Source: an uncultured Chlamydiae bacterium | Lineage (GTDB): Bacteria; Chlamydiota; Chlamydiia; Chlamydiales; SM23-39 | DNA length: 28,385 bases | Assembly (NCBI GenBank): GCA_903889795.1 | Contig: CAISYW010000056.1 | Location: 1 to 28,385, forward strand | Direction: 5' to 3' | Shown here: positions 15,135-22,726 of the stretch, in pieces | Numbering within the stretch: the stretch's first letter is position 1 | Layout: every line of letters begins with the position of its first letter | Notes under the pieces: generated by a model | Seen by the model: only the letters and a program-made list of their open reading frames with translations | What the model was told of the DNA's origin: nothing | Database searches by the model: none | Made by a program: the position numbers and the translations under genes

Positions 15135-16397
15135 TTATTTTGAAATATGCACCAAAAATCGTTTTTTTTTGCCTGCGCTCAGCAGCAAATATGCTTTGTC
15201 AATCAAGTCTCGAGCCGAAATCACAAATGTGGAATCGTCAATGCGCACATTATTGAGATAAGCGCCGCCATTTTTGATCAACCGTATTGCTTCCGACTTG
15301 CTAGAAACTAAATTGGCACGAACGAAAAGATCAACCAGTTTGGCGCCAATTACATCGTTTTGATTCATTTCCGCGTGAGGCATATCCTGCATAAACTCTT
15401 TAAACGACGCAGCGCTAAGCTGGGCTTCTGTTCCGGGAGCGATGCCCTCTGTTACTTTTAAAGCTTTTTCCAGCCCCTCTTCGCCATGGACAAAACGGGT
15501 CACTTCTTCGGCCAATCGCTTTTGCGCGCTATTGGGGGCGTAATCGCTTTTTTTCATCTGCTGTTCAATCGAGCGAATCTCTTCCATATCCAGAAAAGTC
15601 AGCATGCGAAGCAGTTTGATCACATCGGCATCGGAAACACGCACTAAATATTGATAGAATTGATAAGCGGAGAGCTTTTCTTCCGATAGCCAAATAGCGC
15701 CTTCTTCCGATTTACCAAATTTTTTCCCATCACTTTTGGTAAGAAGAGGAAATGTGATGCCATAGACTGTCGAACCGCCGATTTTACGATTGTATTCGGT
15801 GCCGGAAGTAATATTACCCCACTGATCGGATCCCCCCATCTGAATCGTCACTGTGTGATGCTGATTCAAATAAGCAAAATCGTAACCTTGTAAAATCTGA
15901 TAACTGAACTCGGTAAAGCTGAGACCCTCTTCCGAATTAAGACGCTGCTTCACGGTTTCCTTGGCAAGCATCTGTCCCACGCGAAAGAGCTTCCCCACAT
16001 CGCGTAAAAAGTCAATCAAAGAAAATTTGGCAAACCAATCATTATTGTTCAAAATAACCGGCTTAGATCCGCCGCCTCGGAAAATTTTTTCAAAGAAGCG
16101 CCGAATCGATTGGAGATTGGACTGAAGAGTTTGTTCATCGAGCAAGGGGCGCTCAAAGCTTTTGGGATCGCCAATCCGACCCGTGGCTCCGCCTAAAATC
16201 ACATAAGGAGTATGGCCGCATCGACGAAACCACTCAAGAGCCATGATCCCGACCAAGTTGCCCAAATGAAGACTGTCTGCCGTCGGATCGAATCCGACAT
16301 ACGCATTTCTCGCACTGTTGACATGATCCACTAACTCTTGACTTGTCATCTGATCGATAAAGCCCCTTTCCTGGAGCAACTCAATCACATTTTTCAT
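15135..16397 (-). CDS. tyrS: tyrosyl-tRNA synthetase
   Basis: 420 residues from ATG 16397. The reading frame is open further upstream to 16490, but the family begins with the helix MKNVIELLQERGFI, so the extension is not coding. It charges tRNA-Tyr with tyrosine in the cytoplasm. Class I signatures are HLGN (44-47, HIGH equivalent, within YVGFDPTADSLHLGN) and KFGKS (226-230, KMSKS equivalent); the tyrosine pocket is seen in YQILQGYDFAYL and GGSDQWGNI. An S4 RNA-binding domain occupies about 350-415 (LVDLFVRANLVSSKSEAIRL). Nothing unusual in the coding region; the Shine-Dalgarno is weak. Confidence 0.96.
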   Translation of the reverse strand: MKNVIELLQERGFIDQMTSQELVDHVNSARNAYVGFDPTADSLHLGNLVGIMALEWFRRCGHTPYVILGGATGRIGDPKSFERPLLDEQTLQSNLQSIRRFFEKIFRGGGSKPVILNNNDWFAKFSLIDFLRDVGKLFRVGQMLAKETVKQRLNSEEGLSFTEFSYQILQGYDFAYLNQHHTVTIQMGGSDQWGNITSGTEYNRKIGGSTVYGITFPLLTKSDGKKFGKSEEGAIWLSEEKLSAYQFYQYLVRVSDADVIKLLRMLTFLDMEEIRSIEQQMKKSDYAPNSAQKRLAEEVTRFVHGEEGLEKALKVTEGIAPGTEAQLSAASFKEFMQDMPHAEMNQNDVIGAKLVDLFVRANLVSSKSEAIRLIKNGGAYLNNVRIDDSTFVISARDLIDKAYLLLSAGKKKRFLVHISK

Positions 16398-16546
16398 ATG
16401 GAGCCCGATCATGATTTTGAGATCACAAAGCACATTTGTTTTGCAAGCATTCAGAGTATCTAACGTAACTATTTTCAGCAACCTAAACAATCGATGAACC
16501 GTGATTTCGATGAAAATCAGATCGGCAGAAAACAGGCTCTTAAATA

Positions 16547-16861
16547 TCAGTCGTCAAAGCGAATCGCACCAATCACCCGCTGCATATCATCGCTGAGTTT
16601 TTTCGCGATGACTTTCACGCGTTGGCTAATTTTGGCGGCGTTTTGATTTTCGTCAAACAATGAGATGTTTTTATTTTTAAGATGAATGCGTAAATGAGCA
16701 TGGCGAGCAATCCAGCGATGAATCTCTTCCGTTTTTTCCTGAAGAGCTTCCGCCGTGATCTTTTTTTCAAGATCCGACCAATGCCTCCGTAATTTCTCAC
16801 GTGCTTTTTGAGTTTTTGAACTTTCCTGAGCCAGCCGTTTGGAAGTTTGTTGTATTGTCAT
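16547..16861 (-). CDS. small basic hypothetical protein
   Basis: 104 residues, lysine/arginine rich, predicted mostly helical, with no membrane segment. It starts at ATG 16861 behind GAGGT with six-base spacing, a convincing ribosome site, so it is very likely expressed. It reads MTIQQTSKRLAQESSKTQKA and then alternates basic and hydrophobic residues (LRRHWSDLEKKITAEALQEK). It is divergent from rpiA; their 5' ends are 87 bases apart and the rpiA promoter lies just upstream of its ATG. No family recognised; the basic helical make-up would allow nucleic-acid binding, but that is only a possibility. Confidence 0.65.
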   Translation of the reverse strand: MTIQQTSKRLAQESSKTQKAREKLRRHWSDLEKKITAEALQEKTEEIHRWIARHAHLRIHLKNKNISLFDENQNAAKISQRVKVIAKKLSDDMQRVIGAIRFDD

Positions 16862-16876
16862 AGTAACCTCACACCA

Positions 16877-16906
16877 CTGACATATGTTAAAATCTTTTCA
16901 TATAAT
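16877..16906 (+). promoter_or_regulatory. promoter of rpiA
   Basis: CTGACA (16877-16882), 18 bases, then a perfect TATAAT (16901-16906). Transcription would start near 16913 and give a leader of about 36 bases. The -35 box lies only 16 bases outside the start codon of the divergent small gene. Confidence 0.6.
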
Positions 16907-16948
16907 TTTCCACTAGAATTCACGCACATTTTATCGTATGTTTGCATT

Positions 16949-17629
16949 ATGACTATCGAAAACGCAAAAAAAGCGGCCGGGCGCGCAGCGGCCGATCTCA
17001 TCAAAAATGATATGATCGTCGGGCTTGGCACAGGATCGACAGCCAACTATTTTATCGAAGCCCTATCTTTTCGCGTGAAGCAAGGTCTCTATCTCAAAGC
17101 CGTTGTTCCGAGCTCGAAAAGGTCGCACGATTTAGCCAAAAGCCTCGGTCTGCCGGCGCAAGACATCAATCAGGTTCCTTATATTGATATAACTGTAGAT
17201 GGCGCCGATGAAATCGACCCTCTCAAAAGAATGATCAAAGGTGGAGGCGGGGCTCATGTTCGGGAAAAAATTCTGGCGGTGAACAGTCGCGAAATGGTCG
17301 TCATTATCGATGAAACCAAACTGGTATCAAAGGTAGGCGTCGGCAAACTTCCTGTCGAAATCCTTTTTTTCGGCTCTCCCGCAACGCGAAACGCCCTCGA
17401 AAAAAAGGGCTATTTCGGCAAATGGCGTTTAAATGAAGACGGCAGCTTCTTCATCACCGAAAACACAAACCTCACCTACGACGTCGTCTTTGATACGCCT
17501 CCGCTCTATCCGGAGCAAGTTCATGAAGAGATGATCCACATACCCGGCGTCATTGATACGGGTTTCTTTTTCGATATAGCCGGACGAGTTGTCGTCGGCT
17601 ATTTCGACGGACATTTTGAAATTCAATAG
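16949..17629 (+). CDS. rpiA: ribose-5-phosphate isomerase A
   Basis: 226 residues from ATG 16949. A longer in-frame start at 16847 would run through the promoter and is rejected. It interconverts ribose-5-phosphate and ribulose-5-phosphate in the non-oxidative pentose phosphate pathway. Family blocks are all present: VGLGTGSTANYFI (phosphate loop), SSKRSHDLAKSLGLP, DITVDGADEIDP with the catalytic Asp and Glu, KGGGGAHVREKILA, DETKLVSKVG, LPVEILFFG, and the C-terminal GVIDTGFFFDIAGRVVVGYF. It is convergent with ptsH, 22 bases apart. Confidence 0.96.
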   Translation: MTIENAKKAAGRAAADLIKNDMIVGLGTGSTANYFIEALSFRVKQGLYLKAVVPSSKRSHDLAKSLGLPAQDINQVPYIDITVDGADEIDPLKRMIKGGGGAHVREKILAVNSREMVVIIDETKLVSKVGVGKLPVEILFFGSPATRNALEKKGYFGKWRLNEDGSFFITENTNLTYDVVFDTPPLYPEQVHEEMIHIPGVIDTGFFFDIAGRVVVGYFDGHFEIQ

Positions 17630-17653
17630 ACTTCTCGCGTAACCAAGGAGTCT
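17628..17653. terminator. hairpin spanning the stop codons of rpiA and ptsH
   Basis: AGACTTCT (17628-17635) pairs with AGGAGTCT (17646-17653) over eight pairs, one of them G-T, with a ten-base loop. It overlaps the stop codons of both convergent genes, the usual place for a shared terminator, but has no strong T-run on either side. Confidence 0.35.
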
Positions 17654-17945
17654 AATAATTGATGTTAAAGCGGCGCTGGGCCAACTTTTGCAAAGCGAGT
17701 ATCGCCTCTTCGGCGTCATCGCCGACAGCTTCAATGGAAATACGCGAGCCCTTTTCTGCGGCCAGCATCAGAATACCCAATAAAGACTTGGCGTTGACGA
17801 CATAGTTGCGATAAGACAAATGGATTTGCGAATTAAATCCAGCGGCGCATTTTACGAGCTCCGTAGACGGGCGCGTGTGGAGTCCTTTATCATTCAGTAC
17901 AACAAAATTACCTTTGATTCGACCCGGATTCTGCTTAAGACTCAT
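17652..17945 (-). CDS. ptsH: HPr phosphocarrier protein
   Basis: 97 residues, slightly longer than the usual 85-90 because of an N-terminal extension (MSLKQNPGRIKG). The active-site His23 lies in KGLHTRPSTELVK, and the regulatory serine segment NAKSLLGILML has Ser54 in the position of Ser46. HPr receives phosphate from enzyme I and passes it to sugar permeases or acts in regulation. No other PTS gene is in the window, so the role here may be regulatory, as suspected in chlamydiae, which have an incomplete PTS (established only by recollection). It lies 50 bases downstream of pepF on the same strand. Confidence 0.92.
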   Translation of the reverse strand: MSLKQNPGRIKGNFVVLNDKGLHTRPSTELVKCAAGFNSQIHLSYRNYVVNAKSLLGILMLAAEKGSRISIEAVGDDAEEAILALQKLAQRRFNINY

Positions 17946-17958
17946 TTTTATCTACCCC

Positions 17959-17975
17959 GCCCCCTGAAAGGGGGC
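17959..17975. other. GC-rich hairpin between pepF and ptsH
   Basis: GCCCCC (17959-17964) and GGGGGC (17970-17975) form a perfect six-pair stem around a five-base loop. It lies 14 bases before the ptsH start on the minus strand. With no following T-run it is more likely an RNA-stability or processing element, or part of the ptsH leader, than a terminator. Confidence 0.4.
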
Positions 17976-17995
17976 TTGCATGTGGGATAGTTACT

Positions 17996-19876
17996 TTAAA
18001 GAGCGTTTTTCTGCAATTGTTTTTTAAATTCATTGAGAAGAGCTGCAAATCGTTTCATTGCCGCCCGAACCGTGGTTTTGTCGTGGAGATCAACTCCGGC
18101 GAGCCGTAAAAGGTCGAGCGGATAGCGAGTTCCTCCCGAAGAGAGGAATTGCAAATAACGATCGCGTGCATCCTTCGACTCGTTGACTTTTTCAAACAAA
18201 GCGAGTGCCGCGCTAAGGCCTGTAGCGTATTGATAGACATAAAAATCATAATAAAAATGAGGAATACGCGCCCATTCATACTCCAGCCCGCTGTCCAGCA
18301 TCAACTCAGGACCGTAATAAGCGCGATTGAGCTTCAAATAAATATCCTTCAAAAGAGTGGGCGTCAAAGTCTCTCCCTGCTCAGCCAAAGCGTGAATTTG
18401 CAACTCAAATTCAGCAAAAAGCGCCTGACGGAAAATCGTGGTGCGAATGCCTTCGATCTCATAATTAATAAGATATGCGAGATCTTTGGGAGTTTTCACT
18501 TTTTCTTTCAACCCTTTGAGCAAAAGCTGTTCATTAAAAGTGGAAGCCACTTCCGCAACAAAAATAGGATAATCCGCATAAAGGTATGACTGATTTTTTC
18601 GGCTCAAATAGCTGTGCATGCTATGACCCGCTTCATGTGCAAGCGTTAACACATCATTTAGAGTGCCGTGATAATTCATGAGAATATAAGGCATGCTGTC
18701 ATAACAGCCGCTGGAGTAGGCTCCGCTTCGCTTACGCTGATTCTCAAATGGATCGACCCAGCGATTTTCCAATAGACCCTTTTGCAGAGCTTGCTGATAT
18801 GCGTCTCCGAGTAAAGAGACAGAATCGATCACCTGCTGACAGGCGTCGCTAAAATTCATCCGTGTCTGGGCTTCGGGAACCAAGGGAACATACAGATCAT
18901 AAGGATGAAGTTCCTCGATTCCGAGCACTTCCTTACGAAGATGCATATATTCATGAAGCAGTCCCAGATTCTCGTGAATGACAGAAATGAGATTGTCATA
19001 GACGGTCGAATCGATGCTGTTGGGAAATAGAGCGGCTTCGCGGCAATCCTTAAACTTTCGAGCCCGGGCGGCAAAAAGATGGCTTTGGACCTGCCCTTGA
19101 ATCAATTCGCACATCATATTGGCATGCGCTTCGTAGCCGCGGTGAAGATTAACAAAAGCGCTCTTACGAAGGTCGCGATCGGGATCGCGCATAAATAAAA
19201 GATAGGTGCCCGATGTCAAATCCCTTTTTTCTCCGGCGCTTGTCTCTGCAGGAGCAAATGTCATGTCGGCATTATTCAAAGCTCCAAATGTTTTATAGGG
19301 CGTTTCAAGAGCTTTCGAGCTCAGCGCAAGCAGCGATTCCATATCTCGAGAGAGAATGTGGGGGCGCATCCGGCCAAGTTTTTCTAAATAGAAACGATAA
19401 CTTTGCAGCTTGGCGTCAGCCGCGAGATGTTTGAAATCTTTTTCGCTCATGGAAAGCAGCTCCGGATCGACCCAGGAATACTCAAGACGAAAATCATGTA
19501 TGAGCGAGGAGATCAAACCAAAAATTTGCTTGAATTCATCATTACCAAGATCCTCATCCAGCCTCAGGTGAGCGTAAGTATAGAGTTTCGATAGCTTGCG
19601 ATCCAAAGCCAGATAGGCATCAAAAAAAGCCGCCAATTCATTTGGGTCTTTTAGCCTGCCCTCAAAAATTTTTAAATTCGGCCACCGGGGCTGCGTTTCT
19701 CGGCCCTTGGCCAAGTCAAAATCTTTTTTCCAATCCGTCAAGACGGGATAAAGAGCCTCTACGTTCCATCGTTCATTTAAAGGAACTTCTTTACGCTCGG
19801 GAATCATATCAACACTCCTGGCATCTAAAACACTTAAATTTAACATTATCAGCGAAATAACCCAAATTCTTTTCAT
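17996..19876 (-). CDS. pepF: oligoendopeptidase F (M3B metallopeptidase) with N-terminal signal peptide
   Basis: 626 residues from ATG 19876, behind GGAGG. It hydrolyses oligopeptides. The zinc site HEAGH is at residues 414-418 (LTLAHEAGHSMHSYLSRK), and the third ligand region is seen in PIFVAEVASTFNEQLLLKGL. Other family blocks are YSSGCYDSMPYILMNYHGTL and the C-terminal YYDFYVYQYATGLSAALALF. The N-terminus MKRIWVISLIMLNLSVLDA is a good Sec signal peptide (basic start, hydrophobic core, small residue at the cut), unusual for a family normally in the cytoplasm. If functional, peptide digestion would occur in the periplasm, fitting the POT peptide importer nearby. It is divergent from groES with a CIRCE-like operator between them. 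Chlamydiae are recalled to have pepF next to groES. Confidence 0.93.
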   Translation of the reverse strand: MKRIWVISLIMLNLSVLDARSVDMIPERKEVPLNERWNVEALYPVLTDWKKDFDLAKGRETQPRWPNLKIFEGRLKDPNELAAFFDAYLALDRKLSKLYTYAHLRLDEDLGNDEFKQIFGLISSLIHDFRLEYSWVDPELLSMSEKDFKHLAADAKLQSYRFYLEKLGRMRPHILSRDMESLLALSSKALETPYKTFGALNNADMTFAPAETSAGEKRDLTSGTYLLFMRDPDRDLRKSAFVNLHRGYEAHANMMCELIQGQVQSHLFAARARKFKDCREAALFPNSIDSTVYDNLISVIHENLGLLHEYMHLRKEVLGIEELHPYDLYVPLVPEAQTRMNFSDACQQVIDSVSLLGDAYQQALQKGLLENRWVDPFENQRKRSGAYSSGCYDSMPYILMNYHGTLNDVLTLAHEAGHSMHSYLSRKNQSYLYADYPIFVAEVASTFNEQLLLKGLKEKVKTPKDLAYLINYEIEGIRTTIFRQALFAEFELQIHALAEQGETLTPTLLKDIYLKLNRAYYGPELMLDSGLEYEWARIPHFYYDFYVYQYATGLSAALALFEKVNESKDARDRYLQFLSSGGTRYPLDLLRLAGVDLHDKTTVRAAMKRFAALLNEFKKQLQKNAL

Positions 19877-19897
19877 TGAGCCTCCATCAGTCATGCG

Positions 19898-19924
19898 TTA
19901 GCAATCCAACATAACAACTGCTAA
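19898..19924. promoter_or_regulatory. CIRCE-like operator (HrcA binding site), degenerate
   Basis: TTAGCAATC - nine bases - AACTGCTAA. The CIRCE consensus is TTAGCACTC-N9-GAGTGCTAA; the left arm matches 8 of 9 and the right arm 7 of 9, with the spacing exact. It lies upstream of groES, just before the predicted -35 box, and in the leader/promoter region of the divergent pepF. HrcA would repress here except during heat stress. hrcA itself is not in the window. Confidence 0.7.
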
Positions 19925-19929
19925 ATTTA

Positions 19930-19958
19930 TTGCGCTAAATTGGCTTGTACGGTAAAGT
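19930..19958 (+). promoter_or_regulatory. putative groESL promoter
   Basis: TTGCGC (19930-19935), 17 bases, then TAAAGT (19953-19958), directly following the CIRCE-like element. The start would be near 19965 and the leader about 56 bases. Matches to consensus are moderate (4 of 6 each). Confidence 0.45.
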
Positions 19959-20020
19959 AGATCAAAATAAACCGTTTCGATTTCAGCCAGTTGGCTGGAT
20001 AAAAACAAGGAGAAAAAACA

Positions 20021-20335
20021 ATGGCTCAGCAAACCGCCAAAAAAACCACTTTAAAACCCCTTGGAAATCGCGTCCTCGCCCAAAGATTGGAACAGGAAGA
20101 GAAGATGAAAGGGGGGATCATCCTTCCCGACACCGCAAAGAAAAAACAGGAACGCGCAAAAATCGTTGCGATCGGTACAGGAAAGCGCCTGGATGACGGA
20201 AAAATCCTAGCAATACCCGTCAAAGTCGGCGATGTCATCTTGATGGATAAATATTCCGGACAAGAAGTGACGGTCGACGATGAGGAATATGTAATCCTCA
20301 AAGCTGACGATATTATTGCCATCATTGAAGAATAA
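20021..20335 (+). CDS. groES: GroES co-chaperonin
   Basis: 104 residues behind AAGGAG. It caps the GroEL chamber during ATP-driven protein folding. Family features are LKPLGNRVLAQR, the mobile loop KMKGGIILPDTAKKK, and VGDVILMDKYSGQEVTVDDE with the C-terminal YVILKADDIIAII. It is the first gene of the groESL operon, 26 bases before groEL, and is likely controlled by HrcA through the CIRCE-like site upstream. Confidence 0.97.
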   Translation: MAQQTAKKTTLKPLGNRVLAQRLEQEEKMKGGIILPDTAKKKQERAKIVAIGTGKRLDDGKILAIPVKVGDVILMDKYSGQEVTVDDEEYVILKADDIIAIIEE

Positions 20336-20361
20336 ATTAATTTGATACAAGGAGTTATACC

Positions 20362-21987
20362 ATGGCTGCAAAGAATATTAAGTTCAAAGAAGATGCCCGT
20401 CACAAGATTCTGATCGGCGTTCGCACACTCGCATCCGCTGTGAAAGTGACGCTGGGACCAAAAGGGCGTAATGTTGTCATCGACAAAAAATATGGCGCGC
20501 CCCAAATCACGAAAGACGGCGTAACGGTTGCAAAAGAAATCGAACTCGAAGACCGCCACGAAAATATGGGCGCACAGATGGTTAAAGAGGTCGCGAGCAA
20601 AACCGCCGATAAAGCCGGCGACGGAACGACGACCGCTACTGTTCTTGCCGAGGCTATTTATAGCGAAGGGCTGCGCAATGTCACAGCAGGCGCCAATCCC
20701 ATGGAATTGAAAAGAGGGATCGACCTGGCTGTCAATACCGTGCTTGACGAACTGAAAAAACTCAGCAAACCCATTAAAGACAATAAAGAGATCACCCAGG
20801 TTGCCACTATTTCTGCCAATGGCGACACGGAGATCGGCGAAATCATTGCAAAAGCAATGGAGCGCGTCGGCAAAGACGGAACAATCACCGTCGAAGAAGC
20901 CAAAGGCTTCGAAACAACGCTCGAAGTCGTCGAAGGAATGAGCTTCGATCGCGGCTACACCTCCGCATATTTCGCAACCAACGCCGAAACGATGATCTGC
21001 GAATATGAAAATGCCTATATTTTGATCTATGAAAAAAAGATCTCCGGCATGAAAGAATTTTTGCCCATCCTGCAAACCGTCGCTGAGTCGGGAAAACCCC
21101 TTCTCATCATCGCTGAAGATATCGAAGGCGAAGCGCTGGCGACCCTCGTCGTCAACCGGCTGCGCGCCGGCCTGAAAGTCGTCGCTGTGAAAGCGCCCGG
21201 CTTCGGCGATCGCCGCAAAGCCATGCTCGAAGATATCGCGATTTTGACAGGCGGCCAATTCATTAGCGAAGAGCTCGGCATTAAACTCGAGAGCGCCACT
21301 CTCGACATGCTCGGCCGCGTCAAGAAGGTTCTTGTGAAAAAAGATGACACAACCCTGATCGACGGCGCCGGCGATAAAAAAGCGATCAAGGAGCGAGTGG
21401 CTCTCTTGAAGCGCCAGATCACGGAAAGCACTTCCGACTACGATAAAGAAAAATTGCAAGAGCGCTTGGCCAAATTGTCAGGCGGCGTCGGAGTGATCCG
21501 CGTTGGCGCTGCAACGGAAGTTGAAATGAAAGAGAAAAAAGCCCGTGTCGACGATGCGAAAGAAGCGACAAAAGCAGCCGTTGAAGAGGGTATTCTCCCT
21601 GGCGGCGGCACATCGTTAATCCGCTGTATGCCTGTTTTAGAAAAGTTCATTGCCAAGCTTACAGGCGACACAAAGATCGGCGCTGAGATCATTTACCGCT
21701 CTCTCGCCTATCCAATGCGCCAGATTGCGGCAAACGCAGGCAAAGAGGGTTCAATCGTCGTTCAGAAGGTCGCCTCCATGAGCACCTATGAAGGATATGA
21801 CGCCCGTGAAGACGCCTATGTCAACATGATGGAAAAGGGAATCGTCGACCCAACCAAGGTCGTCCGCTGCGCATTGCAGTTTGCCGCATCTATCGCGGGA
21901 TTGCTCCTCACAACAGAGGCGATCATCACTGATGAAGAGCAGGAAAAACCGGCTGCTGCTCCATCAGGCGCTGACATGGACTATTAA
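20362..21987 (+). CDS. groEL: GroEL chaperonin (60 kDa)
   Basis: 541 residues behind AAGGAG. Forms the double-ring ATP-dependent folding chamber. ATP-site blocks include VKVTLGPKGRNVVI and ATKTAGDGTTT-type AGDGTTTATVLAEAI; the apical domain carries AVKAPGFGDRRKAMLEDIAI; the equatorial return includes EEGILPGGGTSLIRC. The C-terminus ends GADMDY rather than the GGM-repeat tail of many GroELs. Because groEL is linked to groES and the CIRCE-like site, this is taken as the main housekeeping copy. Chlamydiae carry additional divergent groEL paralogues elsewhere (recalled, not seen here). Confidence 0.97.
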   Translation: MAAKNIKFKEDARHKILIGVRTLASAVKVTLGPKGRNVVIDKKYGAPQITKDGVTVAKEIELEDRHENMGAQMVKEVASKTADKAGDGTTTATVLAEAIYSEGLRNVTAGANPMELKRGIDLAVNTVLDELKKLSKPIKDNKEITQVATISANGDTEIGEIIAKAMERVGKDGTITVEEAKGFETTLEVVEGMSFDRGYTSAYFATNAETMICEYENAYILIYEKKISGMKEFLPILQTVAESGKPLLIIAEDIEGEALATLVVNRLRAGLKVVAVKAPGFGDRRKAMLEDIAILTGGQFISEELGIKLESATLDMLGRVKKVLVKKDDTTLIDGAGDKKAIKERVALLKRQITESTSDYDKEKLQERLAKLSGGVGVIRVGAATEVEMKEKKARVDDAKEATKAAVEEGILPGGGTSLIRCMPVLEKFIAKLTGDTKIGAEIIYRSLAYPMRQIAANAGKEGSIVVQKVASMSTYEGYDAREDAYVNMMEKGIVDPTKVVRCALQFAASIAGLLLTTEAIITDEEQEKPAAAPSGADMDY

Positions 21988-21994
21988 GACAGGC

Positions 21995-22690
21995 TCAAAA
22001 ATTCTGTCTAACCGAGGGGCCGGGATTTTCCTGGCCCTTTTCATTTAATAGTGTAAAAGGAATCATTTTTTTGATGATTCCGCCGGGGCCGCCGGGAACG
22101 ATCTCCTTGATATAATCGAAGAGATTGGCATCTCCAAAGATCTGGGAAATGAGCTCCCGCGTCGGAAACCCTTCTTCGCTGCTCACATTCGTAAATTCCA
22201 TTCGATCGATTGTCCGCGTCTGCTTTTTAACCCACATGCCCTTTCCCTGAATATCAACCGTCATATTGGTCAAAATCAATTTTCTAACGATCACCTCTTT
22301 GGCATTCTCTTTTTTCTCAGGGATCTGACTTATGAGATCGGTCCAATTGTTTTTCGTTCCTGATGCATTGTCAAACTCAATCCGAAGATAGATCCTGTCA
22401 ATTTCGATCTGATCGATCACTGAAGGACGATCTCTTAGCTCCTTCCACTGATAAGAAGATCGGATGGACGCAGCCTTCAATGCATATTGCCCCTGATATT
22501 TATGAGGATTGACGATCTTAAAATAGCCCAGTTTCATTTGAGAGGGACGAATTTTGACGCTGGCAACAGAAACCCGCATCCCCAACGATTGACTCAAATA
22601 GGAAGAAACAATCGGCGCTTTGATTAACCAAAGAATGATCAAAACCGCTGCGATTCCAAAAAAAATTGTTTTCCATCCCCATGCCTGCAT
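21995..22690 (-). CDS. membrane-anchored AsmA-like hypothetical protein
   Basis: 231 residues from ATG 22690. One N-terminal transmembrane segment (about residues 7-26, KTIFFGIAAVLIILWLIKAP) is followed by a periplasmic domain that opens with SLGMRVSVASVKIRPSQMKL and GYFKIVNPHKY, the pattern of the AsmA/TamB-like N-terminus (a strand, then a phrase ending in N-P). AsmA-type proteins are linked to lipid transport between membranes; this one is short and holds only the first module. It follows the peptide transporter gene by 36 bases on the same strand, so it may be co-transcribed, and it converges with groEL. Function is not known beyond the fold resemblance. Confidence 0.72.
   Translation of the reverse strand: MQAWGWKTIFFGIAAVLIILWLIKAPIVSSYLSQSLGMRVSVASVKIRPSQMKLGYFKIVNPHKYQGQYALKAASIRSSYQWKELRDRPSVIDQIEIDRIYLRIEFDNASGTKNNWTDLISQIPEKKENAKEVIVRKLILTNMTVDIQGKGMWVKKQTRTIDRMEFTNVSSEEGFPTRELISQIFGDANLFDYIKEIVPGGPGGIIKKMIPFTLLNEKGQENPGPSVRQNF
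22014..22045 (+). terminator. rho-independent terminator of groESL
   Basis: GGGCCGGGA (22017-22025) pairs with TCCTGGCCC (22029-22037) over nine pairs, one of them G-T, with a TTT loop, followed by TTTTCATTT. It lies about 30 bases after the groEL stop and inside the last codons of the convergent AsmA-like gene, so one sequence serves as both terminator and coding DNA. Confidence 0.75.
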
Positions 22691-22726
22691 CGCACCCACC
22701 TTTTTTTTTCACCATGAACGATTGAG

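Noticed and set aside
16398..16490. N-terminal extension of TyrS to 16490
   Set aside because: The family starts at MKNVIELL; the additional 31 residues show no similarity and no ribosome site.
16847..16948. Longer start for rpiA at 16847
   Set aside because: It would include the strong promoter (16877-16906) and the start region of the divergent gene; RpiA normally begins at about MTIENAKKAAG.
20026..21459. A 477-codon open frame antisense to groES/groEL
   Set aside because: It lies wholly opposite two certain genes, is rich in Phe/Asp/Ala as expected for the complement of GroEL codons, and has no ribosome site or family resemblance.
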